A stretch of DNA of 64,000 bases from the NCBI RefSeq assembly GCF_001189235.2, contig NZ_LFIP02000002.1, forward strand, positions 1,241,949 to 1,305,948, read 5' to 3'. Positions 44,808 through 54,795 of the stretch are shown piece by piece. This DNA comes from Bradyrhizobium embrapense. GTDB lineage: Bacteria; Pseudomonadota; Alphaproteobacteria; Rhizobiales; Xanthobacteraceae. Below the pieces are notes generated by a model. The model was not told where the DNA came from and did not search any database. It worked only from the letters and a program-made list of their open reading frames with translations. Both the position numbers and the translations under genes were made by a program. The first letter of the stretch is position 1. The number at the start of each line of letters is the position of its first letter.

Positions 44808-46382
44808 TCAGCCCAGCGCCTTGATGACTGTGTCGGCGTTGGTCACGACGGAGACATTCTGGAGCGCAAAATTGATCGCCGCGTTGTGCCAGTCTGCATT
44901 CATGGTCGAGCAGCAATCCTCCGGAACGATCATGAAATAGCCCTTGTCGGCGCCGGTACGCGCGGTGTGCTCGACCGACATGTTGGTCCAAGCCCCGGTG
45001 TTGATGATCATGTCGCGGCCGGTGGCTTTCAGGATGGTCTCGAGCCTCGTCCCTTCCCATGCGCTCATCCGCATCTTCTCGACCACGAAGTCGCCCGGAC
45101 GCGGTTCGAGCCCCGAGACCGGCGCGGCGCCCCAGCTGCCGCGCACCATTGCCTTGCTGTCGACCAGCCCCTCGAACAGCGGCGCGTTGAGCGTCACGCC
45201 GGGCGCGCCCGGCTCGACCACGAACCAGACATGGATGATGGCGACGCCGCGCGCCCGCGCAGCCTCCGCGACGCGGCGGACATTCTCGACGACATGCTGC
45301 TGGCGGGCATGGGCCGGCGCGCCAGAGTCGGCGAATGCGCCGCCTTCCATGATGACGTCGTTCTGCATGTCCTGGATGATCATCGCGCAGCGCTGCGGAT
45401 CGATCTGCATCTCGCCGGCGGCAAGATTGGGCGCGGGCGAGGACGACGCTACGGCGCCGGTGCTGCCGCGCTTGCCGGTCATATAAGGCTCGTTGCGCGG
45501 CCCGACCTTGGTCGGGATCGCATAGACCGAATGGGTCGCGGTCAGATAGAGCGTGCGGAAATCGGCGCCGCCCCAGGCAAGGTTGGCGACGAGTTCGGGC
45601 AGGCGGACCTTGCCGAGCAGATCACCAGCGGGCGAGTAGACCCAGACGCCGCCGGGCGCGGTAACCCAGACATTGCCGCGCTGATCGCACTTCATGCCGT
45701 CGGGCAGGCCGGGTTCAAGCTCGGAGCGGATGCCTGAGGCGAATACCCGCGGATTGCCGAGCGCGCCGTCGGGGCTGACGTCGAAGGCGCGGATTAGCGC
45801 TTGCACGGTGTCGTTGACGTAGAGGATGCGCTCGTCGGGCGAGAAGCACAGCCCGTTCGGCTGTTCGAACAGATAGCGGTCGACCAAGAGCTTCGGCGCA
45901 CCGCCGCCGGGCGGCACGCGATAGACGCCCTGGAAGCCGAGCTGGCGTGGCCGCTCGACGCCATAGACCGGCATGCGGCCGTACCAGGGATCGGAGAAGT
46001 AGATCGCTCCGCTCGAATGAACGCAGACGTCGTTCGGGCTGTTGAGCTCCTGGTTCTCGTAATGCGAGGCCAGCACCTCGCGCCGCCCGTCGGGGCGCTC
46101 GCGGATCAGCGATGACGTCGCGTGCTCGCAGACAATCAAGTTGAGCTCGGCATCATAGGTCATGCCGTTGCACTTGTTCGACGGGCGCCTGACCTCGACT
46201 ACGCCGCGTCGTGCATCCCAGCGCCGGCGCACGTCGCCCGGCATGTCGGAGAACAGCAGGAAGTGATCGACCGGATGCCAGATCGGTCCTTCCGTGAAAT
46301 CGAAGCCGGTGCCGACCTGGCCGACCGGCGCGTAGGGGTCGATCAGGTCTTCAAACTCGCTGCGCAGCGTGACATGCGTCAT
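44808..46382 (-). CDS. Fusion of SMP-30/gluconolactonase and isochorismatase-like domains
   Basis: This 524-residue protein has an SMP-30 beta-propeller (about 1-300) joined by an Ala/Ser/Pro linker (~305-325) to a cysteine-hydrolase fold (about 328-524). The propeller has the expected metal-ligand positions: E31 in FTEGPIWH, Asn in SPNDVC and QPNGLCF, and D228 in LPDGMKC. In the second domain the triad Asp is D338 (IIQDMQND) and Lys is K436 (VVEKMRMS). The position of the nucleophilic Cys, however, reads TNMSVEHTAR, giving S469. The propeller could open a lactone; the second domain may hydrolyse an amide weakly, use Ser, or have a structural role. It lies between the lactonase and azoreductase genes. 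Confidence 0.85.
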   Translation of the reverse strand: MTHVTLRSEFEDLIDPYAPVGQVGTGFDFTEGPIWHPVDHFLLFSDMPGDVRRRWDARRGVVEVRRPSNKCNGMTYDAELNLIVCEHATSSLIRERPDGRREVLASHYENQELNSPNDVCVHSSGAIYFSDPWYGRMPVYGVERPRQLGFQGVYRVPPGGGAPKLLVDRYLFEQPNGLCFSPDERILYVNDTVQALIRAFDVSPDGALGNPRVFASGIRSELEPGLPDGMKCDQRGNVWVTAPGGVWVYSPAGDLLGKVRLPELVANLAWGGADFRTLYLTATHSVYAIPTKVGPRNEPYMTGKRGSTGAVASSSPAPNLAAGEMQIDPQRCAMIIQDMQNDVIMEGGAFADSGAPAHARQQHVVENVRRVAEAARARGVAIIHVWFVVEPGAPGVTLNAPLFEGLVDSKAMVRGSWGAAPVSGLEPRPGDFVVEKMRMSAWEGTRLETILKATGRDMIINTGAWTNMSVEHTARTGADKGYFMIVPEDCCSTMNADWHNAAINFALQNVSVVTNADTVIKALG

Positions 46383-46400
46383 CGCATCAAGCCTCCGCCC

Positions 46401-47249
46401 CTACGCCGGGAACCAGTTGCGCTGCGGCAGGCTCTGCACGATCGGGCCCGGCACCTGGTCATGCAGGCGGCCGACCACCATGCCGCCCTCGATCTTCGCC
46501 GGGCGATCGTGCACCGGCAGCAGATAGCGTGAGTTGTTCAGGAGCCTCTTGATCGACGCCTTCTCCGCTCGTTTGCTGGTGCCATGATTGCCGGTGGTGC
46601 GTGGCTCGGCGTCGTGGATTTCGTTGAATGGATTCACGATCTGGTCGTTGAAATCGTAGATCACGTCGCCGCAGATCGTGGCGATTCCATCGGCAGTGTG
46701 GACGTGGATGTTCATCGAGCCTTCCGTATGGGCGTTGGCGGCGTCGCAATAGACGCCCGGCATCAACTCGACCGGGCCGGTGATCTCGAGGTCGAGGAGG
46801 CGCAGCGCGCTCTTGGTGTGCAGGCGGTCGATCAGGTGCTTGATGTCAGGCGCGGGATATTGCGGGTGCATCAGGCCGGAAACGGAATATTCCAGCTCCT
46901 TGCGGTTGAGAACGACGGTCGTGTTCATCGGGAACAGATCGTCCTTGCCGGCATGGTCGATGTGCAGATGGGTGTGGCAGACGAAGCGGACGTCGCCCAT
47001 CCGCACGCCGTGGCGGGCGAGCTGGTTCTCGATCATGTTCTCGTGGAACTGGAGGCCGCGCATGCCGAGCGTCTCCATGATCTGGTTGGAGCGATAGCCG
47101 GTGTCGACCAGCACAGGGTAGGGGCCGCCGAGGATCAGAAAGCCGAGCGTCAGCACGCGGCGGGTGCGGCCGCAATTGTGCCCGAGCACGAGGAAGCTCG
47201 ATTCCAGCTCGATATCGCCATAGTCCAGAATCTTGATCTCCAACGGCAT
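46401..47249 (-). CDS. Metallo-beta-lactamase-fold hydrolase (AHL-lactonase-like)
   Basis: This 282-residue protein has the dinuclear metal motif HTHLHIDHAG (HxHxDH formed by H94, H96, D98 and H99), a later His in NAHTEGSMN, an Asp in ICGDVIYDF and a His in LLPVHDRP. Domain order and motif spacing resemble N-acyl-homoserine lactonases, so lactone hydrolysis is the best guess. Within this catabolic operon a metabolic lactone is more likely than a quorum signal, but quorum quenching cannot be excluded. Confidence 0.85.
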   Translation of the reverse strand: MPLEIKILDYGDIELESSFLVLGHNCGRTRRVLTLGFLILGGPYPVLVDTGYRSNQIMETLGMRGLQFHENMIENQLARHGVRMGDVRFVCHTHLHIDHAGKDDLFPMNTTVVLNRKELEYSVSGLMHPQYPAPDIKHLIDRLHTKSALRLLDLEITGPVELMPGVYCDAANAHTEGSMNIHVHTADGIATICGDVIYDFNDQIVNPFNEIHDAEPRTTGNHGTSKRAEKASIKRLLNNSRYLLPVHDRPAKIEGGMVVGRLHDQVPGPIVQSLPQRNWFPA

Positions 47250-47295
47250 CGCTCGCCCTCCCGTGTTCGTTGTTGTGTTCGTGTTCGCAGCGCGG

Positions 47296-48186
47296 CTATG
47301 GCCCCAGCCGATAGACCCGCGCCGCCGTCGTGCTGAAGATCGCCTCGCGCTGTTCGCGGCTGAGCCGTTCGGCTGCCGCCTTGAAGGCCGCGATGAGATC
47401 GCGGTAGCTGGTCCACAGCTTCTCGATCGGAAAGTTCGAGCCGAACAGGCAGCGCTCTGCGCCGAAGATCGCGACCGTGTCGATCACGACACCGGCGATA
47501 TGCGCGGCATCGCTGCGATGGATGAAGGTGCCGAGCCCGGACAGCTTGGACACCACGTTGGGACATTGCGCGAGCCGCGCCATGCCGGCGCGCCATGCGG
47601 CGCGGCCTTGCGGCGACAGATCCTCCAGCATGCCGGCATGCTGCAGGATGAAGGTCACGTCGGGGCAGGACTCCGCAAGCCCGGCGGCAGCAACCATCTG
47701 CGGCGCGAACACCTGCAAGTCGAAACTCCAACCATAGTCGGCGAGGTGGCCGATATTGCGCCGGATCACCGGATCGGTACAGAGATCGGGACGAGCTGCG
47801 AAGCGATAGAGCGGATTTTCGTGCCAGTGCAGCTGCATGCGCACGCCGCGCACCAGTGGATAGCGCTTTAATCGATCGAGCTGCGGTCGGACGTCGTCGA
47901 CGGAGAAGTCGGCATAAGCGACGAGCGCGTGCGGCCAACCGTGAGCGTCGGCGGTCTGCTGCACCCAGGCGGCCTCGTCCTCGAATTGGACGTTCGGCCA
48001 ATTGGTCTGGACATAGACCGAGCGGGTGACGCCGGTGCCCTTGAGGTCGTCGAGATACTCTTCGATCGGATAGTCGCGGCGGATCGGCTCGTAGGGGCCG
48101 AAGATGCGCGGCTGCATCGGGCCGGACAGCCAGGCGAGATCGGCCTGACGCCAGATGTGATGATGTCCGTCGACAATGCCGGTCAC
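47296..48186 (-). CDS. Amidohydrolase-2 family metal hydrolase
   Basis: This 296-residue TIM-barrel hydrolase starts with the metal motif VDGHHHIW and contains VRGVRMQLHW, FILQHAGM and CLFGSNFPIEKLW. The last places Asn where many relatives (including the 36740-37594 protein) have Asp in GSDWP. Relatives hydrolyse lactones such as 2-pyrone-4,6-dicarboxylate or sugar lactones. The GTG start overlaps the VWA gene's stop in GTGA, so it is translationally coupled to the molybdenum-enzyme maturation genes. The Asn substitution may alter or weaken catalysis. Confidence 0.82.
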   Translation of the reverse strand: MTGIVDGHHHIWRQADLAWLSGPMQPRIFGPYEPIRRDYPIEEYLDDLKGTGVTRSVYVQTNWPNVQFEDEAAWVQQTADAHGWPHALVAYADFSVDDVRPQLDRLKRYPLVRGVRMQLHWHENPLYRFAARPDLCTDPVIRRNIGHLADYGWSFDLQVFAPQMVAAAGLAESCPDVTFILQHAGMLEDLSPQGRAAWRAGMARLAQCPNVVSKLSGLGTFIHRSDAAHIAGVVIDTVAIFGAERCLFGSNFPIEKLWTSYRDLIAAFKAAAERLSREQREAIFSTTAARVYRLGP

Positions 48187-49303
48187 GCCGCTCTCCTTGT
48201 TGCAAGCGACAGCAGATGCGCGACGACTGCCGCGCTCGATCCGCCGTCCACGAGATCATCGACGAAGCGCTGGATCGCGATCAGCGCCTCGGTTTGCGGC
48301 TTGAAGCCTGGCGCGGTCGCGAGCGGCGTCAGCCAGCTGACGCGCCAGGCTCGGCGCGACAGTTTTGCGACGGCGTCGCTCAGCGCGGCCGGATCGCCGC
48401 GCTCCAGACCGTCGGAGACGATCACGACAGCGGCGCCACGGGCATATCCGCCGAACCTCGGTACGGCGAGGAAGGCCTGCAGCGCGTCGCCGATCCTCGT
48501 GCCGCCGTCCCAGTCACTGACCAGGAAGGATGCCGCGCTCAGTGCCTGCTCGCGGCGCTTCAGCCGCAGCGCCGACGTGACGCGGGTCAGCCGTGTGCCG
48601 AAGGTGAAGACCTCGACATTGCCAACCGCCTGCACCAGCGCATGCGCCAGCCGCATGTTCTCTTCAGTGCGAGCCTTCATCGAGCCGGAGACGTCGATCA
48701 GGAGCAGCATCTTGCGGGGCCGCTGGCGGCGGCGCATCCGGCCGAGCCGCAGCACCTCACCGTCATTGCGTACGCTGTCACGCAAAGTGCGGCGGAGGTC
48801 AGCGAATGGACCGCTGCGCGCGCGCCGTCGCCGGTGGCTGCGGCGCCGCGGCAGCCGTTTTGCCGCCTCGCGCGACAGCCGACGCAACGGATCGCTGGTC
48901 GGGACTTGCGCAAATCTGCGCTCGACCAGCGCCTCGGCCCGCGCCGCGGCGAGGCCTGATTCATTGGCCTCGTCGGCAAGCGGCGGCTCGTTCTCGCCGC
49001 GGCCTTCCTCCTGCAGGCGGACGGTCTCCTCGTCTTCGTCCTCGCCCTCGGCGTGCTCGATCGCCTCAGCGCCACGGAAATGGATATTGAACAGCCGGTC
49101 ATAGGTCGCGCGGCGCTCCGGCGGAGGCGCCAATGTCGCCAGACCGGCCCGGCGGATGTGCTCGAGGCTGCGCGGCCCGAGCAGTTCGATCGCGGCCAGA
49201 AAACTCGTGGTCTGCTCCGGCGCCACCAGGAAGCCGTTGGCGCGCAGCAGCGCGACAAAGGACACGAAGAACTGCGCGGCGCGCGGCAGCCTGAGATCGT
49301 CGC

Positions 49304-49307
<4 letters not shown>
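48183..49307 (-). CDS. VWA-domain protein, CoxE-like
   Basis: This 374-residue protein has an N-terminal helical region, an acidic and Arg-rich middle, and a C-terminal von Willebrand A domain with a MIDAS motif DVSGS (205-209). A second MIDAS part is in DWDGGTRIGDAL and a third in IVSDGLERGD. CoxE and similar VWA proteins work with MoxR ATPases to mature or insert metal in molybdenum hydroxylases. The GTG start overlaps the MoxR stop (GTGA). The reading frame stays open upstream through the MoxR gene, but that part is an antisense-type shadow. Confidence 0.87.
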
Positions 49308-50185
<878 letters not shown>

Positions 50186-50194
50186 GGAGAGACC

Positions 50195-51223
50195 TCAGCG
50201 CCGCGGCTGCGGCCGCGCGCCGCCTTGCGCCTTGATCGCACGCAACACCTTCTCCGGCGTGATCGGCAGATCGTCGATCCGCACCCCGACCGCGTTGAAG
50301 ATCGCATTGGCGACGGCGGGCAGCACCGGATTGGCGCACATCTCGCCCGGTCCCTTGGCGCCGAACGGGCCGTCGGGTGCGGGGCGCTCCAGCACTGCGA
50401 TGTCGTGCGGACAGATGTCACCGGGCCCTGGCATCAGGTATTCGACGAAATCGCGCGGGCCGTGTATCGGCTCCGGATAATAGGGCTCCGGCGTCTCGTA
50501 GAGGGCGTGGCTGACGCCCATCCAGGCGCCGCCGACCAGCTGTTGCTCGACCAGCCGCGGATTGAGCGCGCGGCCGAGCTCATAGGCCGAGTCCATCCTG
50601 ACCATGTCGACCTCACCGGTCTCGTCGTCGACCTCGACCTCGGCGACCAGGCAGGCGTGCGCGTAACAGGTCGCCGGCGACATCTCGCCGGTCTCGGGGT
50701 CGACATCGGACAGCGGCACCAGGAAAATGCCGCGGCCGGAGATCGTCTTGCCCTGCTTGAACTGCGCGGCGATGGCGACGTCCTTGGTCGAGATCGAGCG
50801 ATGTGGCGCGCCCTTGACGTGGATATTGCCGCGGCCGTCGGTCTCGAGATCGGCGGCATTCACCTCGAGCTCCTCGGCGGCCGCCTCCATCATCACGCCG
50901 CGGGCCTCCCGCGCTGCCGCCATCACGGCATTGCCGACGCGGTGCGTGCCGCGCGAGGCGAACGAGCCCATGCAGTGCGGGCCAGTGTCGGAGTCGGCAG
51001 TATCGACATAGACGTCCTCGACCGGCACGCCGAGCGTCTCGGCGCAGATCTGCCGGGTCACCGACTTCATGCCCTGGCCGAGATCGATCGAGGACAGCGC
51101 CACGGTGAACTTGCCGCTGGGGTTGGAATGCACCAGCGCCTGGCTCGGATCGCCGCCGAGATTCATGCCGATGGGATAGTTGACCGACGCGATGCCGCGT
51201 CCGCGATGCCGGGTCATGGTCAA
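50195..51223 (-). CDS. Molybdenum hydroxylase large subunit, C-terminal half (MoCoBD_2)
   Basis: This protein of about 340 residues corresponds to the second molybdopterin-binding half of xanthine dehydrogenase-family large subunits. It begins RGRGIASVNYPIGMNLGGD and has LSSIDLGQGMKSVTRQICAE and AYELGRALNPRLVEQQLVGG. The catalytic glutamate motif is GAKGPGE (288-294 counting from TTG; Glu 294). The frame opens with TTG at 51223, overlapping the preceding stop (TTGA); an in-frame ATG at 51217 is the alternative. The usual ~780-residue chain is divided here, so this half must pair with the 51220-52803 product to make an active site. Confidence 0.85.
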   Translation of the reverse strand: MTMTRHRGRGIASVNYPIGMNLGGDPSQALVHSNPSGKFTVALSSIDLGQGMKSVTRQICAETLGVPVEDVYVDTADSDTGPHCMGSFASRGTHRVGNAVMAAAREARGVMMEAAAEELEVNAADLETDGRGNIHVKGAPHRSISTKDVAIAAQFKQGKTISGRGIFLVPLSDVDPETGEMSPATCYAHACLVAEVEVDDETGEVDMVRMDSAYELGRALNPRLVEQQLVGGAWMGVSHALYETPEPYYPEPIHGPRDFVEYLMPGPGDICPHDIAVLERPAPDGPFGAKGPGEMCANPVLPAVANAIFNAVGVRIDDLPITPEKVLRAIKAQGGARPQPRR

Positions 51224-52803
51224 CGCCTCCTGGTGCCGAAGACGGAAGAGAAGCGGGTGGCGCCGTGCGACGGCGCGCTCGGCCGCGGTGGCGGAGATGA
51301 TGGCGGTGGCGGGGGAGGCGGCGGCTCGCGGGTCGCGGCCGGCGCGCGGTCATAGGTGGTGCGCTGTTGCGACGGGGCCGGCGGTGGCGCGTGCGTTTCA
51401 CGCGGTGTCAGCGGCACGGCGGCACGCGCGCCGCCCCCATCCTTGCGCGACGACATCCGCTTGAACTCCTCGCGGAGCGGCCATTTCGCCTTCTCGGCGG
51501 CGACCTGCACGCATTCGATCAACGCCGTGTTCTTGGCCTCGCGGCGGTGAGCTTTCATGTCGCCGTCGCGATACGCATTGAGGATCCGGAACTCCATCGG
51601 ATCCATGCCGACGAGATGGGCGAGCTTGTCCATCTGGCATTCGATCGCGAAATCCATCGCCGTGACGCCGAAGCCGCGCATCGCGGTCGCCGGCGTGCGG
51701 TTGGTGAACACGCAGTAGACGTCGCCATGGACGTTCGGGATTGTGTAGGGGCCGGGCAGATGCGCGGCGCATTTCACCGCGGCATAGCTCGACAGCCGCG
51801 TATAGGCACCACTGTCGAAATAGGCCCGCACCTTGCGGGCGACGACGCGGCCATCGCGCATCACGCCGTCCTTGATGTAGATGCGCTCGGCGCCGCGCGG
51901 CGGCCCATATTGCATCTCCTCCTCGCGTCCGAACACGTAGCGCACCGGCCGCCCGGTCAGCATCGCGCCGAGGATGCAGAGCGGCTCGGTCAGGGTATCG
52001 ACCTTGCCGCCGAAGCCGCCGCCCACCGTGCCGCCGATGAAATGGAAGGTGTTGGAGGGCACGTCGAGGATTTTTGCGCAGGTGTCGACCGAGAAGAACA
52101 GCGCCTGCGTCGACGTATAGACGATGTAACGGCCGTTGGTATCGGGCGCTGCGATCGAGCCGTTGGTCTCGGTCGGGGCGTGTTCGATCGGCGACATCTG
52201 GTAGCGCTGCTCCAGCACATGGTCGGCCGCTGCGAGCGCGCGGTCGGCGTCGCCAAAGCGCAGCTGCTGGCGATCGTACCTCTCGTGATAGGTGAAGGTG
52301 TTCTTGGGATAGACTTCGTTGACCACGGGCGCGCCCGGCTTCAGCGCGTCCTCGACGTCGAACACCGCCGGCAGCGGCTCGTAGTCGATCTTCACCTTCG
52401 CGATGGCTTCAAAGGCCTCGCGAGGGCTGTCGGCGACGATCGCGACAATCGGTTCGCCCTTGTAGCGCACCTTGTCGAGCGCGAGCGACGGTTCGTCGTC
52501 CTTGCCGAAATTGATCAGGCTGAGCAGCGTGTTCAAATTGTGTGGCACGTCGGAGGCGCGGATCACCCGCCGCACCCCCTGCGACCGCTCGGCCTCCGAA
52601 GTGTCGATGCGCCGCAGCCTTGCATGAGAGTGCGCGCTACGGACCACCTTCAGGTGCAGCATGCCCTGCAGCTTGTGGTCGTCGAAATAGGGCGAGGTGC
52701 CCGTGACATGGCCGAGCATGTCCTGGCGCTGCGTGCCCTTGCCGATTTCCTTCAGATTGTCGTCGCGCTCGTCGGCGAAGAGGTCCTTGCGCAATTCCAG
52801 CAT
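51220..52803 (-). CDS. Molybdenum hydroxylase large subunit, N-terminal half with Pro-rich tail
   Basis: This 527-residue protein has the Ald_Xan_dh_C domain (about 25-165) and first molybdopterin-binding domain with GGTVGGGFGGK (257-267). The active-site loop is TAMRGFG (373-379). That loop lacks the AYRCSFR of CO dehydrogenase, so this is not a CODH. After residue ~455, where normal subunits continue into the second Moco domain, the chain turns into a low-complexity Pro/Ala/Ser/Arg tail (EPPPPPPPPSSPPPRPS) and ends VFGTRRR. The following gene supplies the missing half. The substrate is unknown; relatives hydroxylate N-heterocycles, aldehydes or aromatic CoA esters. Confidence 0.87.
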   Translation of the reverse strand: MLELRKDLFADERDDNLKEIGKGTQRQDMLGHVTGTSPYFDDHKLQGMLHLKVVRSAHSHARLRRIDTSEAERSQGVRRVIRASDVPHNLNTLLSLINFGKDDEPSLALDKVRYKGEPIVAIVADSPREAFEAIAKVKIDYEPLPAVFDVEDALKPGAPVVNEVYPKNTFTYHERYDRQQLRFGDADRALAAADHVLEQRYQMSPIEHAPTETNGSIAAPDTNGRYIVYTSTQALFFSVDTCAKILDVPSNTFHFIGGTVGGGFGGKVDTLTEPLCILGAMLTGRPVRYVFGREEEMQYGPPRGAERIYIKDGVMRDGRVVARKVRAYFDSGAYTRLSSYAAVKCAAHLPGPYTIPNVHGDVYCVFTNRTPATAMRGFGVTAMDFAIECQMDKLAHLVGMDPMEFRILNAYRDGDMKAHRREAKNTALIECVQVAAEKAKWPLREEFKRMSSRKDGGGARAAVPLTPRETHAPPPAPSQQRTTYDRAPAATREPPPPPPPPSSPPPRPSAPSHGATRFSSVFGTRRR

Positions 52804-52815
52804 GGCACTGTTCCC

Positions 52816-53295
52816 TTACGCGCGGGCGCGGCCGCCGGAAGCGGCTGCCAGCACGGCGTTGATGATCGGCTCATAGCCGGTGCAGCGGCAGACGTTGCCC
52901 GAGATCGCCTCGATCACCTCGGCGCGGCTCGGCTGCGGGTTGCGGTCGAGCAGCGCCTTGGCGGCCATCAGCATGCCCGGCGTGCAATAGCCGCACTGCG
53001 CGGCGAAATTGTCGGCGAAGGCGCGCTGCAGCGGGTGCAGATTGGGACCGTCCTTGATGCCGTCGAGCGTCTCGACCGAGCGGCCGGCAACCGTCTCGGC
53101 CAGCGTCAGGCAGGAGAGATGCAGTTCGCCGTCGATCAGGACGCTGCAGGTGCCGCAGCCGCCCTGGCCGCAGCCGAATTTCGGCGTCATGTCGCCGATT
53201 AGCTCGCGCAGAGCGACCAGCAGGTTGGTGCCGCCGTCGACGAAGATCGCGACGTCGCGACCGTTATGGCTGAATTGCAGAGGGGTCTTGGCCAT
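52816..53295 (-). CDS. Molybdenum hydroxylase 2Fe-2S small subunit
   Basis: This 159-residue protein carries two [2Fe-2S] sites. The plant-ferredoxin-like cluster ligands are C42, C47, C50 and C62 (GCGQGGCGTC, then LSC). The second cluster ligands are C101, C104, C136 and C138 (CGYC, then CRC). All eight cysteines are present, so electron transfer from the Mo centre to FAD should be intact. It sits between the FAD subunit and large-subunit genes, the usual M-S-L order. Confidence 0.93.
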   Translation of the reverse strand: MAKTPLQFSHNGRDVAIFVDGGTNLLVALRELIGDMTPKFGCGQGGCGTCSVLIDGELHLSCLTLAETVAGRSVETLDGIKDGPNLHPLQRAFADNFAAQCGYCTPGMLMAAKALLDRNPQPSRAEVIEAISGNVCRCTGYEPIINAVLAAASGGRARA

Positions 53296-53301
53296 CGCGA
53301 T

Positions 53302-54120
53302 TTATTCCTGCCCGGACAACAGGCGCCGGAGATGCACGCCGACGATCTCACGGCGATACCAGGCGCTGGCGAGGGCATTGTCGCCGGGCGATGTGCCTTC
53401 GACGACGGCCGCGGCGGCCGCGTTGATCGTGAAAGCGTCTAGCGAACGGCCTTCCAGTGCACGTTCGGCTGCGCGGGCGCGGATCGGGGTCGGCGCCATC
53501 GAGCCGAGCGCGATGCGGGCACCGCCGATCCGACTGCCGTTGACCGGCAGATGCGCCGCCAATGTGATCACTGCGCCGCCTTTGGGTTTGATCCGCGCGA
53601 TCTTGCGGTAGCGGAAGGCATCAGGGTTGCCGGGCTTGGCAAAGGAGATCGCCAGTACCAGCGCGCCGGTCTGCCGGTCGCGCGATTGCAGGAACTCATC
53701 GATCGGGATCTCGCGGCCGCCGAGGCCGCCCTGCACCGAGACCGTTGCGTCGAGCGCCAGCATCGCGACCGTGAAGTCGCCATACGGCACCGGCGCGAAC
53801 AGATTGCCGCCGACCGTGCCCATGTTGCGCACCGCCGGTCCGCCGATCGAGCGGGCAGGAGCGTGCAGAAACCCGAGCTCGCGTTCGGCCAAGATGCGCG
53901 CGAAAGTGATGCCGGCGCCGAGCGTGATGCGCGAGCCTGACGTATCGATCCTTGTCATCGCCTGGTCGCTGGCGCGCACGATAGTCGAGATCGAGATGTC
54001 ACCCTCGTTCAGCGCCCGCATCACCAGCGTGCCGCCGCCCAGATAGCGGGCGCCGCGATCCGACGACAACGCCGCCGCGGCGTCATGGGTGCTGGTAAAG
54101 GTCTTCACCGTGACTGGCAT
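53302..54120 (-). CDS. Molybdenum hydroxylase FAD-binding medium subunit
   Basis: This 272-residue protein of the CoxM/XdhA-FAD type has the first FAD motif region ARYLGGGTLVMRALNEGDI and the second GGPAVRNMGTVGGNLFAPVP. A C-terminal CO-dehydrogenase-flavoprotein domain follows. It passes electrons from the iron-sulfur subunit to an acceptor. It starts 15 bases after the SRPBCC gene's stop and ends six bases before the small-subunit start. Confidence 0.92.
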   Translation of the reverse strand: MPVTVKTFTSTHDAAAALSSDRGARYLGGGTLVMRALNEGDISISTIVRASDQAMTRIDTSGSRITLGAGITFARILAERELGFLHAPARSIGGPAVRNMGTVGGNLFAPVPYGDFTVAMLALDATVSVQGGLGGREIPIDEFLQSRDRQTGALVLAISFAKPGNPDAFRYRKIARIKPKGGAVITLAAHLPVNGSRIGGARIALGSMAPTPIRARAAERALEGRSLDAFTINAAAAAVVEGTSPGDNALASAWYRREIVGVHLRRLLSGQE

Positions 54121-54135
54121 GATGTCCTCTCCCGC

Positions 54136-54579
54136 TTACGCGGCCTCCTTCAGATGCCGGCGGATGGCGTCGAAGCCGGCCTGGTAGATGTCTTCCGAAA
54201 CCATTCGCGTGATGCGATCCGTGTCCTCGGTCCGGGTCGAGAAGCGTGATTCCCAGTGCCAGAAGGTGCGGTCGCCGTCGGTGACCGGCAGCAGGCGGAC
54301 ATGCGCGACGTAGTTGAACATCGGGATCGGCGTATCGAGCAGGCAGTAGCTGAAGCTTTGCTCCAGGTCGGACAGCGCCAGCAGCTGCTCGCGCAGCTCG
54401 GCGCCGTCCATCAGCTTGAAGCGCCTGACGCAGCCGATTTTGTCGGACGGCTGCGCCCGCTCGATGCCGCTGCTCGCGACCGCCGGGTGCCAGCGGTCAT
54501 GGCCGTTGAAATCGCGCAGCACGGCCCACACCGCATCGGTCGGTGCATCCAGGATCGTGCTTTTGACGATATGCGGCAT
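54136..54579 (-). CDS. SRPBCC-family protein (CoxG/polyketide-cyclase-like)
   Basis: This 147-residue START-like protein begins MPHIVKSTILDAPTDAVWAV. It has the family segment FNGHDRWHPAVASS, DKIGCVRRFKLMDGAELREQ and YVAHVRLLPVTDGDRTFWHW. CoxG, an SRPBCC protein, anchors CO dehydrogenase at the membrane in carboxydotrophs; others bind hydrophobic ligands. ATG 54579 was chosen at the family start; ATG 54588 is the alternative. It is a clear paralogue of the product of 54796-55233, with a repeat element between them. Confidence 0.82.
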   Translation of the reverse strand: MPHIVKSTILDAPTDAVWAVLRDFNGHDRWHPAVASSGIERAQPSDKIGCVRRFKLMDGAELREQLLALSDLEQSFSYCLLDTPIPMFNYVAHVRLLPVTDGDRTFWHWESRFSTRTEDTDRITRMVSEDIYQAGFDAIRRHLKEAA

Positions 54580-54626
54580 GACTAGCATCCAATGCCAATC
54601 GTTTGCGTCGATGTGACCGCGTGAAC

Positions 54627-54758
54627 CACCTCTCCCCAACGGGGAGAGGTCGCGCCGAAGGCGCGGGTGAGGGGGATCAGGCCCCACGATGAACCGCCGC
54701 CCCTCACCCGGATCGCATCGCGCGATGCGATCCGACCTCTCCCACAGGGGGAGAGGTG
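54627..54758. repeat. Interspersed palindromic repeat inside the operon
   Basis: The element is bounded by the inverted repeat CACCTCTCCC / GGGAGAGGTG and contains several nested hairpins: CTCTCCCC-AAC-GGGGAGAG, GCGCC-GAAG-GCGC, and a perfect stem around GGATCGCATCGCG. Elements with this CTCTCCCC / CCTCACCCGGATCGCATCGC style are frequent in Bradyrhizobium-type genomes. It separates two SRPBCC genes within an otherwise tightly packed operon. Confidence 0.8.
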
Positions 54759-54795
54759 GACCGTCTGCTCGGCGATATCTTGCTTATGCATCCCG

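Noticed and set aside
44205..45737. 510-codon plus-strand open frame over the azoreductase and SMP-30 fusion genes
   Set aside because: Shadow frame; the minus-strand proteins have intact motifs.
50195..54120. Carbon monoxide dehydrogenase (coxMSL)
   Set aside because: Gene order and MoxR/VWA partners are cox-like, but the large subunit has TAMRGFG where CODH has AYRCSFR, so a CO substrate is not supported.
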